This document shows, piece by piece, positions 12,383 through 19,094 of a DNA stretch of 19,094 nucleotides. Under the pieces are notes generated by a model, which saw only the letters and a program-made list of their open reading frames with translations, searched no databases and was not told where the DNA came from. The DNA is taken from positions 1 through 19,094 of the forward strand of contig DASRFJ010000358.1 of assembly GCA_035651595.1 (NCBI GenBank). Reading direction: 5' to 3'. Within the stretch, counting starts at the first letter, position 1. Each line of letters begins with the position of its first letter. Source of the stretch: JAFARZ01 sp035651595. GTDB lineage: Bacteria; Actinomycetota; Actinomycetes; Streptosporangiales; Streptosporangiaceae. Made by a program: the position numbers and the translations under genes.

Positions 12383-13926
12383 CCACCGTTCCCGGCCTGC
12401 CCGGCCTGGTCACGGGTGCCGACGTCGCGGCGGACCTGCGGGTGGACTGCGACGTGGTGGTGGTCGGGTCGGGCGCCGGTGGCGCGACGATGGCGGCCGA
12501 GCTTGCCGCGGCCGGCGTGAGCGTCGTGCTCCTCGAGGAGGGCGGCTACCACCAGACCGCGTCGTTCGGCACGCAAAGCGTACGAGCGCTGCGCACGCTG
12601 TATCGCGACGGTGGCGGCGGGATGGCGATCGGCAGACCCTCCGTGCTGTTCGCCGAGGGCCGGTGCGTCGGCGGGTCCACCGTCGTCAACGGCGGCATGT
12701 CCTGGCGGACCCCGCCCCAGGTGCTGGCGCGGTGGGCCGCGGCCGATGGCATTCACAAGATCGGCGAGGACGCGATGGCGCCGTTCTTCGACGAGGTGGA
12801 GGGCTGGCTGTCGGTCGCCGAGCAGGACCCGGAGACGATCGGGCGGGACTCCGAGCTGCTGTACGCGGGGGCGCGGTCCCTCGGCTGGCGGATCGTCGCG
12901 AACCGGCGTAACCAGCTGCACTGCGCGGGCACGAACAACTGCAACAACGGCTGCCCGACCGGGGCCAAGCGCTCGATGCTGCTGACCGCCGTGCCGCGGG
13001 CGCTGGCACACGGCGCCCGGCTGTACGCGGACTGCCGGGCGGAGCGGGTCATGCACGACGGCCGCGGCCGGGCGACGGGGATAACCGGCAGGTTCCGCGG
13101 CCCGGACGGGCGTCGCGGACCCGCCATGACCGTTCGTGCGAAGGTCGTCGTGGCGGCGGGGGGAGCGGTGCAGACTCCCGCGCTGCTCGCCCGCTCCGGC
13201 TTCAAGCCGGCCGGCCGGCAACTGGGCAGGAACCTCGCCATGCACCCGAACGCCAACGTGATCGCGTTCTTCGACGAGGACGTCACCGGCTGGCACGGCG
13301 TGCATCAGGCCTACCAGGTACGCGAGTTCGAGTCCGACGGCATCATCTTGACCGCGAACAACCTCGCGCCGCCCATGCTCGCCGCGCTGATGCCGGGCCA
13401 CGGCCGCGCGCTCGGTGAGCTGATGGCCGGCTATAACCACGTGGTGACCGCCGGGCCGCTGATCGAGGACTCCGGCGCCGGCCGGGTACGCACGCTGCCC
13501 GGCCTGGGGGCGCAGGTCTTCTACCAGCTCTCCGACCGGGACGCCGCCCGGGTGGTGCGGGGTGTTGAGCTCACCGCGGCGGCGATGTTCGCGGCCGGGG
13601 CAAGGCGCGTGCTGCTGCCCGTCGACGGCGCGCCCGCGCTGCACAGCCTCGACGAGGTCCGGCGGTTGCTTGCCGGGCCGGTGCCCGCGCGTGCGCTCCG
13701 GCTGTTCAGCATCCACCTGATGGGGACCGCCCGGATGAGCGAGGACGTACGCCGTGGTGTGGTGGACAGCTACGGCGAATTCCATGGCGCGCGCGGACTG
13801 TTTGTCTGCGACGCCAGCTTGTTCCCCGGCCCCACGGGGCTTAACCCGATGCTGACCATCATCGCCCTGGCGGTCCGCAACGCCCGGTACCTCCTCGAAC
13901 GTCGCCGCGACTACTCGCGGCGATAG
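12379..13926 (+). CDS. GMC-family FAD oxidoreductase with a three-cysteine motif
   Basis: 515 residues, glucose-methanol-choline oxidoreductase superfamily. The N-terminal FAD-binding fold has VVVVGSGAGGATMAAELAAAG (GxGxxG at 30-35), then EGRCVGGSTVVNGGMSWR (93-110). The active-site His446 (SIHLMGTARM) and Asn489 (GPTGLNPMLTIIALA) are the usual catalytic pair. Residues 182-199 read CAGTNNCNNGCPTGAKRS, with Cys at 182, 188 and 192, a pattern found in the long-chain alcohol oxidase-like branch and possibly a metal or disulfide site. The family oxidises alcohols to aldehydes or ketones; the substrate here is unknown. The GTG at 12379 overlaps the preceding small gene by four bases, and a strong hairpin spans the stop codon. 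Its proximity to the PaaX-type gene may link it to oxidation of a hydroxylated alicyclic CoA-pathway intermediate, but this is speculation. Confidence 0.88.
   Translation: MTTVPGLPGLVTGADVAADLRVDCDVVVVGSGAGGATMAAELAAAGVSVVLLEEGGYHQTASFGTQSVRALRTLYRDGGGGMAIGRPSVLFAEGRCVGGSTVVNGGMSWRTPPQVLARWAAADGIHKIGEDAMAPFFDEVEGWLSVAEQDPETIGRDSELLYAGARSLGWRIVANRRNQLHCAGTNNCNNGCPTGAKRSMLLTAVPRALAHGARLYADCRAERVMHDGRGRATGITGRFRGPDGRRGPAMTVRAKVVVAAGGAVQTPALLARSGFKPAGRQLGRNLAMHPNANVIAFFDEDVTGWHGVHQAYQVREFESDGIILTANNLAPPMLAALMPGHGRALGELMAGYNHVVTAGPLIEDSGAGRVRTLPGLGAQVFYQLSDRDAARVVRGVELTAAAMFAAGARRVLLPVDGAPALHSLDEVRRLLAGPVPARALRLFSIHLMGTARMSEDVRRGVVDSYGEFHGARGLFVCDASLFPGPTGLNPMLTIIALAVRNARYLLERRRDYSRR
13902..13923 (+). 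terminator. Hairpin terminator at the end of the GMC gene
   Basis: TCGCCGCGA and TCGCGGCGA form a perfect nine-base-pair stem with a four-base loop (CTAC), ending immediately before the TAG stop codon. There is no U-tract, as is common for actinomycete hairpin terminators. A role in mRNA 3'-end protection is an alternative. Confidence 0.6.
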
Positions 13927-13950
13927 TCCGTCTACGCCCTAACTGCACTA

Positions 13951-14065
13951 TTTCTGGTTAAGTGATGCGCGTTTCTGGTTAAGTCGCCTGCGCGGTGCGG
14001 GCGCCCTCACCTATCGTGGCAGCTTGGACGTCATTGTCACTGTTCGTGACGCCTGGTTACTTAAC
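13951..14065. promoter_or_regulatory. Repeats of GTTAAGT upstream of the lipoprotein gene
   Basis: TTTCTGGTTAAGT occurs twice in direct orientation, at 13951-13963 and 13972-13984, exactly 21 bases apart (two helical turns). The core GTTAAGT recurs inverted as ACTTAAC at 14059-14065, next to the ribosome site (GGAGG) of the lipoprotein gene. This spacing suggests cooperative binding of a regulator on one face of the DNA, with a third site near the start of the gene. The regulator is not known. Confidence 0.55.
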
Positions 14066-14076
14066 GGAGGATAGAA

Positions 14077-14676
14077 ATGAAGAAGTACCGGATCCCGGCT
14101 GTGCTCATCGCTGTTGCCATTGGCGGTGCCGGGCTGTCCGCTTGCGGGGGAGGATCGAGTACTCCGAGCGCCGCTGATTCGGGCAGCAATACCGGTTCGT
14201 TGTCCGCGACGACGTCGGGAAGCTCCGCGCCGGCTACCGGGTCCAGCTCCTCCTCGTCGGCGCCCGACACCACGGGGCCGACGAGCGTTCCGTCGTCGCA
14301 GAAGCCGGCCGCTGTTGCCACCGGCACCGCCGCGCAGCCCACGTCGGGCACGGTGAGGTTCACCGTGCCGTCCATTCCCGGTGACAACGTCGTGAGCGCC
14401 TACGGCACCTACACCAAGCTGGGGACGTCGCGGGTGAAGGTGACCATGTGCGCCACGCAGACCGGTACCGCGTACGCGGTGGGCGCGCTCGCGCTCGCGT
14501 ACAACTCCAGCGGCGCCAGCAAGAACGTCGGCGCGACCGTGCTGCCCGGGGCCGCCAAGACGCAGTGCGGCACGATCATCTTCCTCCTCTACACCGCGCA
14601 CCTGAAGGTGCACGCCTTCATCGGCGGCAACAACGGCACGATCACGAAGACCGGACCGGTCAAGACCATCTACTGA
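14077..14676 (+). CDS. Ser/Thr-rich secreted lipoprotein of unknown function
   Basis: 199 residues with a lipoprotein signal peptide: MKKYRIPAVLIAVAIGGAGLSAC, lipobox LSAC with lipidated Cys23. Residues 24-90 are a low-complexity Ser/Thr/Ala/Pro linker, typical of actinomycete surface lipoproteins that cross the cell wall. The folded part (about 91-199) begins GTVRFTVPSIPGDNVVSAYGTYTKLG. It contains two cysteines, Cys125 (KVTMCATQ) and Cys164 (KTQCGTI), that could form a disulfide. The domain is beta-rich and not one I recognise. The ATG follows GGAGG by seven bases, a strong ribosome site. Repeats of GTTAAGT upstream suggest specific control. The gene ends seven bases inside the end of the convergent aldo/keto reductase gene. 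Confidence 0.88.
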   Translation: MKKYRIPAVLIAVAIGGAGLSACGGGSSTPSAADSGSNTGSLSATTSGSSAPATGSSSSSSAPDTTGPTSVPSSQKPAAVATGTAAQPTSGTVRFTVPSIPGDNVVSAYGTYTKLGTSRVKVTMCATQTGTAYAVGALALAYNSSGASKNVGATVLPGAAKTQCGTIIFLLYTAHLKVHAFIGGNNGTITKTGPVKTIY

Positions 14677-15527
14677 CGACCAATCGCGTCGAGGTCCGCG
14701 ATCGCATCCGGTGGCAGGGTGAGTGCGGCGGCGCCGACGTTCTCGCGCAGGTGCGTCACGGACGAGGTGCCTGGGATCAGCAGAATGTTCGGCGACCGCC
14801 GCAGCAGCCAGGAAAGCGCGACCGCCATCGGCGTCGCGCCGAGCCGGCCCGCGACCGCGTGCAGGGCGTCTGACTGAAGTGGCGTGAAGCCGCCAAGCGG
14901 GAAGTACGGCACGTACGCGATGCCCTCGTTCGCGGTGCGGTCGATCAGGTCGTCGTCGCCGCGGCGGGCGATGTTGTAGAGGTTCTGCACGCAGGCGACC
15001 GGTGCGATCGACTGTGCCTCCGCGAGCTGCTCCGCGGTGACGGTGCTGAGGCCGAGGTGGCGGATGAGGCCCTGTTCCCGCAGCTCGGCGAGCGCCTCGA
15101 ACTGCTCCGCGATCGAGCCCGGCTCCGGTTCCTCGAGACCGCCGACCCGCAGGTTGACCACGTCGAGTACGTCGAGCCCGAGGTGCTTGAGGTTGTCGTG
15201 GACCTGGGCGCGCAGCTCGGCCGGGGTGCGGGCGTGCGGCCAGCCGCCACGTTCGTCGCGGCGCGCGCCGACTTTGGTGACGATGTGCAGATCGTCCGGG
15301 TATGGCGCGAGCGCCTCGTGGATGAGCTCGTTGGTGACGTACGGCCCGTAGAAGTCGGCCGTGTCGATGTGGTTGATGCCGAGGTCGACGGCGGCGCGCA
15401 GCACGGCGATCGCGGCGTCGCGGTCTTCCGGCGGGCCGAAGACCCCCGGGCCGGCGAGCTGCATGGCGCCGTAGCCGACGCGGGTGAACGCCAGGCCGGC
15501 CACGGGGTACGTGTCGTGGAGTGTCAT
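14670..15527 (-). CDS. Aldo/keto reductase, YdbC/PdxI-like
   Basis: 285-residue TIM-barrel NADPH oxidoreductase. Visible: VGYGAMQLAGPGVFG (17-31), NHIDTADFYGPYVTNELI (52-69) with Asp55 and Tyr60 of the catalytic tetrad, IVTKVGAR with Lys85, then LDVVNLRVGG (121-130). The fourth tetrad residue, usually His, is replaced in the LR pair at 126-127. This arrangement is seen in the E. coli YdbC (pyridoxal reductase PdxI) subgroup, so pyridoxal or a similar small aldehyde is a possible substrate; this rests on motif memory. IPGTSSVTHLRENVGAA near the C-terminus is the NADPH site. The ATG at 15527 is preferred over an upstream in-frame start because GGTGG precedes it at ribosome-site distance and the family N-terminus matches. 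Divergent from the MmyB-type regulator gene, a common pairing for a regulator and its target. Confidence 0.9.
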   Translation of the reverse strand: MTLHDTYPVAGLAFTRVGYGAMQLAGPGVFGPPEDRDAAIAVLRAAVDLGINHIDTADFYGPYVTNELIHEALAPYPDDLHIVTKVGARRDERGGWPHARTPAELRAQVHDNLKHLGLDVLDVVNLRVGGLEEPEPGSIAEQFEALAELREQGLIRHLGLSTVTAEQLAEAQSIAPVACVQNLYNIARRGDDDLIDRTANEGIAYVPYFPLGGFTPLQSDALHAVAGRLGATPMAVALSWLLRRSPNILLIPGTSSVTHLRENVGAAALTLPPDAIADLDAIGRQ

Positions 15528-15613
15528 GTGTCCACCCTGCCCTGCGCACCCGGCGCTAGGCAGTGGCCCGCTCATCCTGGGACTGACAGGACCAGGCTCC
15601 GTCGCTGCGACGT

Positions 15614-15626
15614 CCCTAAACTAGGG
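15614..15626. promoter_or_regulatory. Palindrome on the -10 region of the MmyB-type regulator gene
   Basis: CCCTAAACTAGGG has five-base perfect arms around AAC. It includes the likely -10 box TAAACT (15617-15622), which lies eight bases before the ATG at 15631. This position fits autorepression. A second, weaker inverted pair, TCCTG (15575-15579) and CAGGA (15587-15591), lies upstream between this gene and the divergent aldo/keto reductase gene. Confidence 0.55.
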
Positions 15627-15630
15627 GATT

Positions 15631-16479
15631 ATGGCCAGATCGAACGCGCTGGGGGAGTACCTGCGGGCGCGTCGCGAACTTGTGGACCCGGCGTCCGCCG
15701 GACTCCACGTCATGGGAGTGCGGCGCACGCCCGGGCTGCGCCGCGAGGAGGTGGCGACGCTCGCCGGGATCAGCGCCGACTACTACCTGCGCCTGGAGCA
15801 GGGCCGCGACCGCAATCCGTCGCCCCAGGTGCTTCGGGCCCTGGCCCGGGTGTTCGGCCTGGACGCGGCCGCGACGCAGTACCTGCTGAGCTTGTCCTAC
15901 GCGGGGTCCGCTGGTTCGCGACGGCCGCGCCGGGAAGTCGTGCCGGCCGGCATCCGTCAGCTGCTCGAGAACATGGAGCTGCCGGCCTTCGTCGAGAACC
16001 GGATGTTCGACGTGCTGGCCGCGAACCGGCTCGCGACCGCGCTGTCGCCGAGCATCCGGCCAGGCGCCAACCGCCTCAGGTCGATGTTCCTCGATCCGGC
16101 CGAACGCGATCTCTACCCGGACTGGCAGAAGGCGGTCGCCGGCATGGTGGGCGCGTTCCGCACCTCGCTGGGCACCGATCTCGACGATCCGCGGATCGCG
16201 CAGCTCGTCGGTGAGCTGTCCCTGGCCAGCGAGCAGTTCCGGCGCCTGTGGGCGCGCCACGACGTCAAGCCGCTGGCCGGCGGGACGGCGCGGATGTGCC
16301 ATCCGGAGGCCGGACCGATGGAGCTGCGCCGCGAGAAGCTGTCCATCGGGGACTCGGGCGGGCAGCTCCTGGTGATCTACCATGCGGAACCGGGATCCGA
16401 GAGCGCCCTGGCCCTCGCCACGCTGCGGCGTCCCGCGGGTGACTGGCCAGTAACATCGGCCAGTACCATCAGCACGTGA
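15631..16479 (+). CDS. MmyB-type helix-turn-helix transcriptional regulator
   Basis: 282 residues. An XRE-type helix-turn-helix occupies about 5-70 (LGEYLRARRELVDP, then TPGLRREEVATLAGISADYYLRLEQGRDRNPSPQVLRALARVFGL). The RRTPGLRREEVA...YYLRLEQGR pattern is the hallmark of the large actinomycete family with a C-terminal MmyB-like ligand-binding domain. That domain covers about 105-270 (AFVENRMFDVLAANRLATALSP, then DLYPDWQKAVAGMVGAFR, then LASEQFRRLWARHDV). In relatives this domain has a PAS-like fold and binds small hydrophobic or fatty-acyl ligands. It is divergent from the aldo/keto reductase gene and overlaps the thioesterase gene by four bases (GTGA), so those are candidate targets or partners. 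The -10 region carries a palindrome consistent with autoregulation. Confidence 0.92.
   Translation: MARSNALGEYLRARRELVDPASAGLHVMGVRRTPGLRREEVATLAGISADYYLRLEQGRDRNPSPQVLRALARVFGLDAAATQYLLSLSYAGSAGSRRPRREVVPAGIRQLLENMELPAFVENRMFDVLAANRLATALSPSIRPGANRLRSMFLDPAERDLYPDWQKAVAGMVGAFRTSLGTDLDDPRIAQLVGELSLASEQFRRLWARHDVKPLAGGTARMCHPEAGPMELRREKLSIGDSGGQLLVIYHAEPGSESALALATLRRPAGDWPVTSASTIST
16464..16475 (+). promoter_or_regulatory. Possible internal leaderless promoter for the thioesterase gene
   Basis: TACCAT (16464-16469) lies six bases before the GTG at 16476, inside the end of the regulator gene. The same spacing is seen at the other leaderless starts in this window. GGCCAGTA repeats just upstream (GGCCAGTAA at 16445 and GGCCAGTAC at 16459, 14 bases apart). 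The gene may be transcribed both from here and with the regulator. Confidence 0.4.
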
Positions 16480-17258
16480 CAGAAAGCTTCTACGTTCCGC
16501 TCGGCGCGGGTCGCTGGCAATCGACGAAGCACACGATCGGCCCATGGGACGTCGGCGCCCAGCACGGCGGGCCGCCCAGCGCGCTGCTCGGCCACGCGAT
16601 GGCGCACTGCCAGCCGCGGGCCGACATGATCATCACGCGGTTTACCTGCGAGATCCTGCGCGCCATCCCGGTCGGTGAGCTGACCGTGGCGGCACGGGTG
16701 GCACGACCCGGCCGCAGCGTGGAACTGCTCGAAGCCACGGCGAGCGCGGACGGGCGCGAGGTTGCCCGGGCCAGCGCCTGGCGGGTGCTCCGGGCAGCGG
16801 GTGTGACGGTCGAGTCTGGTCTCCCCGTGCCGCCCGCCCTGCCGGAGCCGGCGACGACTGACTCACCAGGGAAGGGCTGGACCGACGGATATCTGTCGGC
16901 CATCGAGTGGCGCTCGGTGTCGGGGAGCTTCGGGGCGCCCGGGCCGGCCACCGTCTGGGCCAGGATGCGCCACCCCCTGGTGCCGGACCAGGAACCCAGT
17001 CCGCTGGAGCGCGTGCTGGCCGTCGCGGACAGCGGCAACGGCGTCTCCTGGGAACTCGACATCGGCCGCTGGCATTTCATCAATCCCGAGCTGACCGTGC
17101 ACCTGCACCGGGACGCCGTCGGCGAGTGGATCTGCCTGGATGCGCGGACCGCCATCTCGGACGGCGGCTGCGGGCTCGCCACGTCGGTCCTTTCCGACGT
17201 CGCCGGGCCCGTGGGGGTTGGCGCCCAGTCCCTGCTTATCGCCCCGAGGCCCGCGTAG
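16476..17258 (+). CDS. Acyl-CoA thioesterase, double hotdog (TesB-like) family
   Basis: 260 residues with two hotdog folds in tandem, expected to hydrolyse acyl-CoA esters in the cytoplasm. The first half holds the family pattern YVPLGAGRWQSTKHTIGPWDVGAQHGGPPSALLGHAMAHC (7-46), then TRFTCEILRAIPVGELTVAARVARPGRSVELLEATASADGREVARASAWRV. The second half holds WARMRHPLVPDQEPSPLERVLAVADSGNGVSWELDIGRWHFINPELTVHLHRDAVGEWICLDARTAISDGGCGLATSVLSDVAGPVGVGAQSLLI. The C-terminal part with the conserved Asp of AVADSGNG and the TAISDGG turn is typical of the actinomycete thioesterase group related to TesB. The chain length it acts on is unknown. The GTG start overlaps the regulator stop; the DUF885 gene begins 23 bases after its stop. 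Confidence 0.88.
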   Translation: MTESFYVPLGAGRWQSTKHTIGPWDVGAQHGGPPSALLGHAMAHCQPRADMIITRFTCEILRAIPVGELTVAARVARPGRSVELLEATASADGREVARASAWRVLRAAGVTVESGLPVPPALPEPATTDSPGKGWTDGYLSAIEWRSVSGSFGAPGPATVWARMRHPLVPDQEPSPLERVLAVADSGNGVSWELDIGRWHFINPELTVHLHRDAVGEWICLDARTAISDGGCGLATSVLSDVAGPVGVGAQSLLIAPRPA

Positions 17259-17281
17259 CGGCGTTGATATTCTCGGGGGCC

Positions 17282-18940
17282 ATGACCTCAGCACGCGACC
17301 TGGCCGACCGCTTTCACGAACGATGGCTGGCGAAGAACCCGTTCGCCGCGACCATCCTCGGCATCCCCGGCTACGACGATCTGGTCCCGGACGAGAGCGA
17401 GCAAGGCGAACAGGCCTGGCGCGCCGAGATCGGACAGTTCCTCAGCGAGACCGACGCGATGGCGCGCGACGAGCTCAGCCAGGCGGACGCCATCACCGTG
17501 GACTGCACGCACGCCGCCGCCAGCCATGAGCTGGACGCGATCGATCTGGCGGAGTCGGAGTACACCGTCACCGCGATGCAGTTCTCCGGGCCGGCGAGCT
17601 GGCTGTCGGTGGCCGCCAGGACCGTTCTGGTGGACTCGACGGCGGCCGAGGCCTACCTGACCCGGCTGCGGCGCAGCGGCAGCTGGCTCGACCAGCTCAC
17701 CGAGCGGCTGCGAAACGGAGCCGCGAAGGGCCGCCTGCCGGTGGCGCCGCTGGCCGAGCAGGCCGTGAGCTGGACCGAGGACATCCTCGCCGCGCCCGGC
17801 ACGAGCCCGCTGCTGTCACCGCGGCCGCCCGCGGGGTGGGACCGCGCCGCGGCTTGGGAGGCGGATCGCCGCGCGGCCGCCGACGAGGTCGTGCACCCGG
17901 CCCTGGCCAGGTGGGTGGTGGCCGTCAAGGAGCTGCTCCCGCGTGCCCGGCCGGCCTCTCAGCCCGGGCTGGCCTACCTGCCTGGCGGCGCGGCGGACTA
18001 CGCCAGGGCGGTCCGGATCTACACCACGCTGCCGGTGTCCCCGGAAGAGCTGCACCAGACCGGCCTGGATCAGCTCCAGGCGCTGGAATCGCGAGCCGTC
18101 GAGCTGGGTGCCGGACTGGGTCTGCACGGGCTGGACGAGGTGTTCGGCGCGCTGCGGGACTCGGCGGGAAAGATGCCGGCGGAGCAGGCAATGCGGCAGG
18201 CGCTGGCCGCCGTGCGGCGCGCGGAGGCACACGCGGGGGAGCTGTTCCCCGGACCGCTGCCGCCGCCGTGCGAGGTGACGCCGATGCCGCATGTGGCGGC
18301 GGCGGCCGGCATGGCACCGCATTACACACCGCCCCGCCTCGACGGCGGGCGGCCCGGCACGTTCTGGTTCAACACCGAGCTGCCCACCGCCGGCACCGGA
18401 TGGGACATCGAGGTGACGGCGTTCCACGAGGCGGTGCCCGGCCATCACCTCCAGCTGTCCCGTCTCCAGCTGCTCGGCGAGCTGCCGGCGCTCCAGCGCC
18501 AGCGGAGCCTTTCCGTGTTCGCCGAGGGCTGGGGTCTTTACGCCGAACAGCTCGCCGAGGAGGCCGGGCTGTACGCCGACGACCGCGGCCTGCTCGGGGC
18601 GGTCAGCACCTCGCTGATGCGGGCCGCCCGGCTGGTCGTGGACACCGGCATCCACGCGTTCGGCTGGAGCCGTGAGCGAGCACTGGAGTTCGTGGTCGAG
18701 CACGTCCCGATGCCGCGGGAGTTCCTCGCCGCCGAGGTCGACAGGTACATCGTGCTCCCGGGGCAGGCGCTCGCCTACCTTACCGGCAAGCTGGAGATCC
18801 TCCGGCTCCGCGAGGACGCTCGCAAGCGGCTAGGCCCGTCGTTCTCGCTGCCCGAGTTCCACGGCGCCGTGCTGGACCACGGCTCGCTGCCGATGCCGAC
18901 CCTGGCCCGAGCGATCGCGGCCTGGGCCGGCAACCAGTAG
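17282..18940 (+). CDS. DUF885 family protein, predicted zinc metallopeptidase
   Basis: 552 residues, DUF885 family, soluble with no signal peptide. The characteristic zinc site is present: EVTAFHEAVPGHHLQLSRL, with His382, Glu383 and the GHH at 387-389 (HExxPGHH). Downstream, FAEGWGLYAEQLAEEAGLY supplies the expected third ligand region. The N-terminal half is helical (LADRFHERWLAKNPFAATILGIPGYDDLVPDE) and the C-terminal half contains PGQALAYLTGKLEILRLREDARKRLG, all as in complete members. Length is normal. The family resembles peptidases of clan MA but most members lack a known substrate. The ATG at 17282 lies eight bases after TATTCT (17268-17273), so this gene may have its own promoter as well as read-through from the thioesterase gene 23 bases upstream. 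Confidence 0.9.
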   Translation: MTSARDLADRFHERWLAKNPFAATILGIPGYDDLVPDESEQGEQAWRAEIGQFLSETDAMARDELSQADAITVDCTHAAASHELDAIDLAESEYTVTAMQFSGPASWLSVAARTVLVDSTAAEAYLTRLRRSGSWLDQLTERLRNGAAKGRLPVAPLAEQAVSWTEDILAAPGTSPLLSPRPPAGWDRAAAWEADRRAAADEVVHPALARWVVAVKELLPRARPASQPGLAYLPGGAADYARAVRIYTTLPVSPEELHQTGLDQLQALESRAVELGAGLGLHGLDEVFGALRDSAGKMPAEQAMRQALAAVRRAEAHAGELFPGPLPPPCEVTPMPHVAAAAGMAPHYTPPRLDGGRPGTFWFNTELPTAGTGWDIEVTAFHEAVPGHHLQLSRLQLLGELPALQRQRSLSVFAEGWGLYAEQLAEEAGLYADDRGLLGAVSTSLMRAARLVVDTGIHAFGWSRERALEFVVEHVPMPREFLAAEVDRYIVLPGQALAYLTGKLEILRLREDARKRLGPSFSLPEFHGAVLDHGSLPMPTLARAIAAWAGNQ

Positions 18941-19094
18941 CCGCCGCGCCGTGACGTCCTGCCGTCCTGTGTCCGCCACCCCCACCGGTTTGTGACGTTC
19001 TGTGGGCCTGCGTCCGAGGCGCCGTGAACCGCGAACTGGACATATAGCCATATTTCGAATGCGGCCGCGGGTCCGCCAGATTATTGCGGACACT
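18941..19094. other. Intergenic end of window with an inverted repeat
   Basis: No gene is supported. The first part is G/C-rich; 19037-19060 is unusually A/T-rich for this DNA and contains CATATAGCCATAT. Beyond it GTCCGC (19071-19076) and GCGGAC (19086-19091) form an inverted repeat around nine A/T-rich bases. This may be an operator or promoter region of a gene to the right, or a weak terminator; the window ends too soon to tell. Confidence 0.4.

Noticed and set aside
12349..13785. Leftward 478-residue reading frame opposite the GMC gene
   Set aside because: Antisense shadow rich in His, Arg, Pro and Gly; the GMC frame has a complete set of family motifs.
14011..15549. Leftward 512-residue reading frame across the aldo/keto reductase and lipoprotein genes
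   Set aside because: Overlaps two recognised genes in another frame and has an Arg-rich low-complexity product.

Overview
The window is high-GC DNA from an actinomycete. Several things point that way: strong G/C bias at third codon positions, many GTG starts, 4-base stop/start overlaps, and many genes whose -10 box (TAnnnT) lies only 6-8 bases before the start codon, as expected for leaderless mRNAs. PaaX-type and MmyB-type regulators and a DUF885 protein also fit. I cannot name the genus. No rRNA, tRNA, CRISPR array, transposase or phage gene is visible.

Layout. (1) 1-880, minus: the N-terminal 293 residues of the K+ sensor kinase KdpD, cut by the window edge, followed by about 320 bases without a convincing gene. 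(2) 1201-4872: a divergent locus. Leftward are an aryl-CoA ligase resembling 2-aminobenzoate (anthranilate)-CoA ligase and a two-helix membrane protein. Rightward are a crotonase-fold protein and a small VOC protein. (3) 4873-6537: a structured intergenic region, then a two-gene operon of a small membrane protein and a long pentapeptide-repeat protein. (4) 6556-11011: a second divergent locus. Leftward are a fused flavin monooxygenase/Old Yellow Enzyme protein (2-aminobenzoyl-CoA monooxygenase/reductase type), an acyl-CoA dehydrogenase and a PrxQ/Bcp peroxiredoxin. Rightward is a RidA enamine/imine deaminase. (5) 11056-13926: a PaaX-family repressor divergent from a small protein plus GMC oxidoreductase pair, closed by a hairpin. 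(6) 14077-18940: a Ser/Thr-rich lipoprotein, a YdbC/PdxI-like aldo/keto reductase, and a rightward set of MmyB-type regulator, acyl-CoA thioesterase and DUF885 metallopeptidase-like protein.

The metabolic core (2 and 4, probably with PaaX from 5) reads as an aerobic CoA-dependent anthranilate pathway. Anthranilate is activated to 2-aminobenzoyl-CoA. The fused enzyme then hydroxylates and reduces (dearomatises) the ring. The crotonase-fold protein, acyl-CoA dehydrogenase and RidA would process the resulting amino-oxo-cyclohexene CoA esters. The later beta-oxidation enzymes (hydroxyacyl-CoA dehydrogenase, thiolase) are not in the window.

The most striking signal is regulatory. The two divergent promoters of the pathway, 7 kb apart, share GTCAA-N5-CGC-N-ATAT at the same distance from a leaderless GTG start (23 of 36 bases identical up to and including the GTG). 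This ties the two halves into one regulon, plausibly under the nearby PaaX protein. Other points of interest are a perfect 20-bp palindrome inside the crotonase gene that encodes an extra loop, and palindromes or spaced repeats lying on the promoters of the PaaX, lipoprotein and MmyB-type genes.
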